Positions 63,793 through 64,000 of a stretch of 64,000 nucleotides of DNA are shown piece by piece. Position numbers and translations under genes: made by a program. Positions within the stretch are counted from its first letter, which is position 1; each line of letters starts with the position of its first letter. The notes beneath the pieces were generated by a model. It did not search any database. It was not told where the DNA came from and saw nothing but the letters and a program-made list of their open reading frames with translations. Source of the stretch: Notospermus geniculatus (taxonomy: Eukaryota; Nemertea; Pilidiophora; Heteronemertea; Lineidae); NCBI GenBank assembly GCA_002633025.1, contig NMRB01000624.1, positions 1 to 64,000 on the forward strand, given 5' to 3'.

Positions 63793-63986
63793 AGATAATG
63801 TATCACGACTTCATTGTTTACATTCAAAGTTTGTAAACATGAATACTTTTGGAATCAACAGAATTTCTAGAGGGGCATGCCACCAACAAATTACTCATAA
63901 GACAAAGAAAGCCTGGACATAAACAAACAAAATGTAAATAAACAATGAATTTCGTGGCCCGCGAAAATACCCGTGATACATTATCT
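63793..63986. mobile_element. 194-bp MITE with TTAA duplication, empty site known
   Basis: Ends AGATAATGTATCACG and CGTGATACATTATCT, flanked by TTAA on both sides. The corresponding place in copy 1 (61335-61338) has a single TTAA and no element. Confidence 0.95.
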
Positions 63987-64000
63987 TTAACTTTGAAAGC

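Larger units (their letters stand above)
62154..64000 (+). repeat. NBD exon duplication, copy 2 (runs off the window)
   Basis: Repeats 59737 onwards at an offset of about 2.4 kb and still matches copy 1 at the window end (CTTTGAAAGC), apart from the MITE at 63793. Confidence 0.92.

Noticed and set aside
1-64000. CRISPR array, operon or prokaryotic mobile island
   Set aside because: Spliced animal genes throughout; no direct-repeat/spacer arrays or bacterial gene organisation.

Overview
The window is nuclear DNA from an animal, most likely a marine invertebrate. The genes are split by GT-AG introns into small exons, they belong to animal families (secreted alpha carbonic anhydrase, ADF/cofilin, Cys-loop anion channel, ABCA transporter), and about half of the remaining sequence is short inverted-repeat transposons. 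The palindromes TACATGTA and TAGGCCTA are strikingly common. I cannot fix the phylum from sequence alone. There is one long N gap (33282-34189) and single Ns at 4516, 31443, 49477 and 53660.

Layout. 91-11178 (+): a carbonic anhydrase gene with signal peptide, all three zinc-binding histidines and a hydrophobic C-terminus; one internal exon is missing. 12490-14155 (-): a 5'-truncated LINE with one stop in its reverse transcriptase. 14156-19000: no gene seen, one MITE and a nested palindrome. 19658-20635 (+): an intronless 325-codon ORF of unknown function. 20636-25700: MITEs and tandem duplications. 26042-27636 (+): a two-exon cofilin with TATA and CArG boxes upstream. 27637-30947: no gene seen. 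30948-42049 (-): seven exons of an anion-type Cys-loop receptor, from signal-peptide tail to TM4. 42777 to the window end (+): the first half of an ABCA5-like ABC transporter, start codon through the first nucleotide-binding domain, divergent from the receptor.

The ABCA locus is disturbed. Two duplications end at single-N joins and look like unmerged haplotypes. A third duplicates the signature and Walker B exons of the nucleotide-binding domain; one Walker B copy and the preceding Q-loop exon each carry two extra bases. One copy of this duplication holds a MITE at TTAA where the other is an empty site.

The genes do not form a pathway. Most of the novelty lies in the mobile DNA: families with 7-bp, 8-bp, 9-bp, 3-bp, TTAA and dinucleotide target duplications are all visible, including one element carrying two divergent tRNA-like Pol III promoters.
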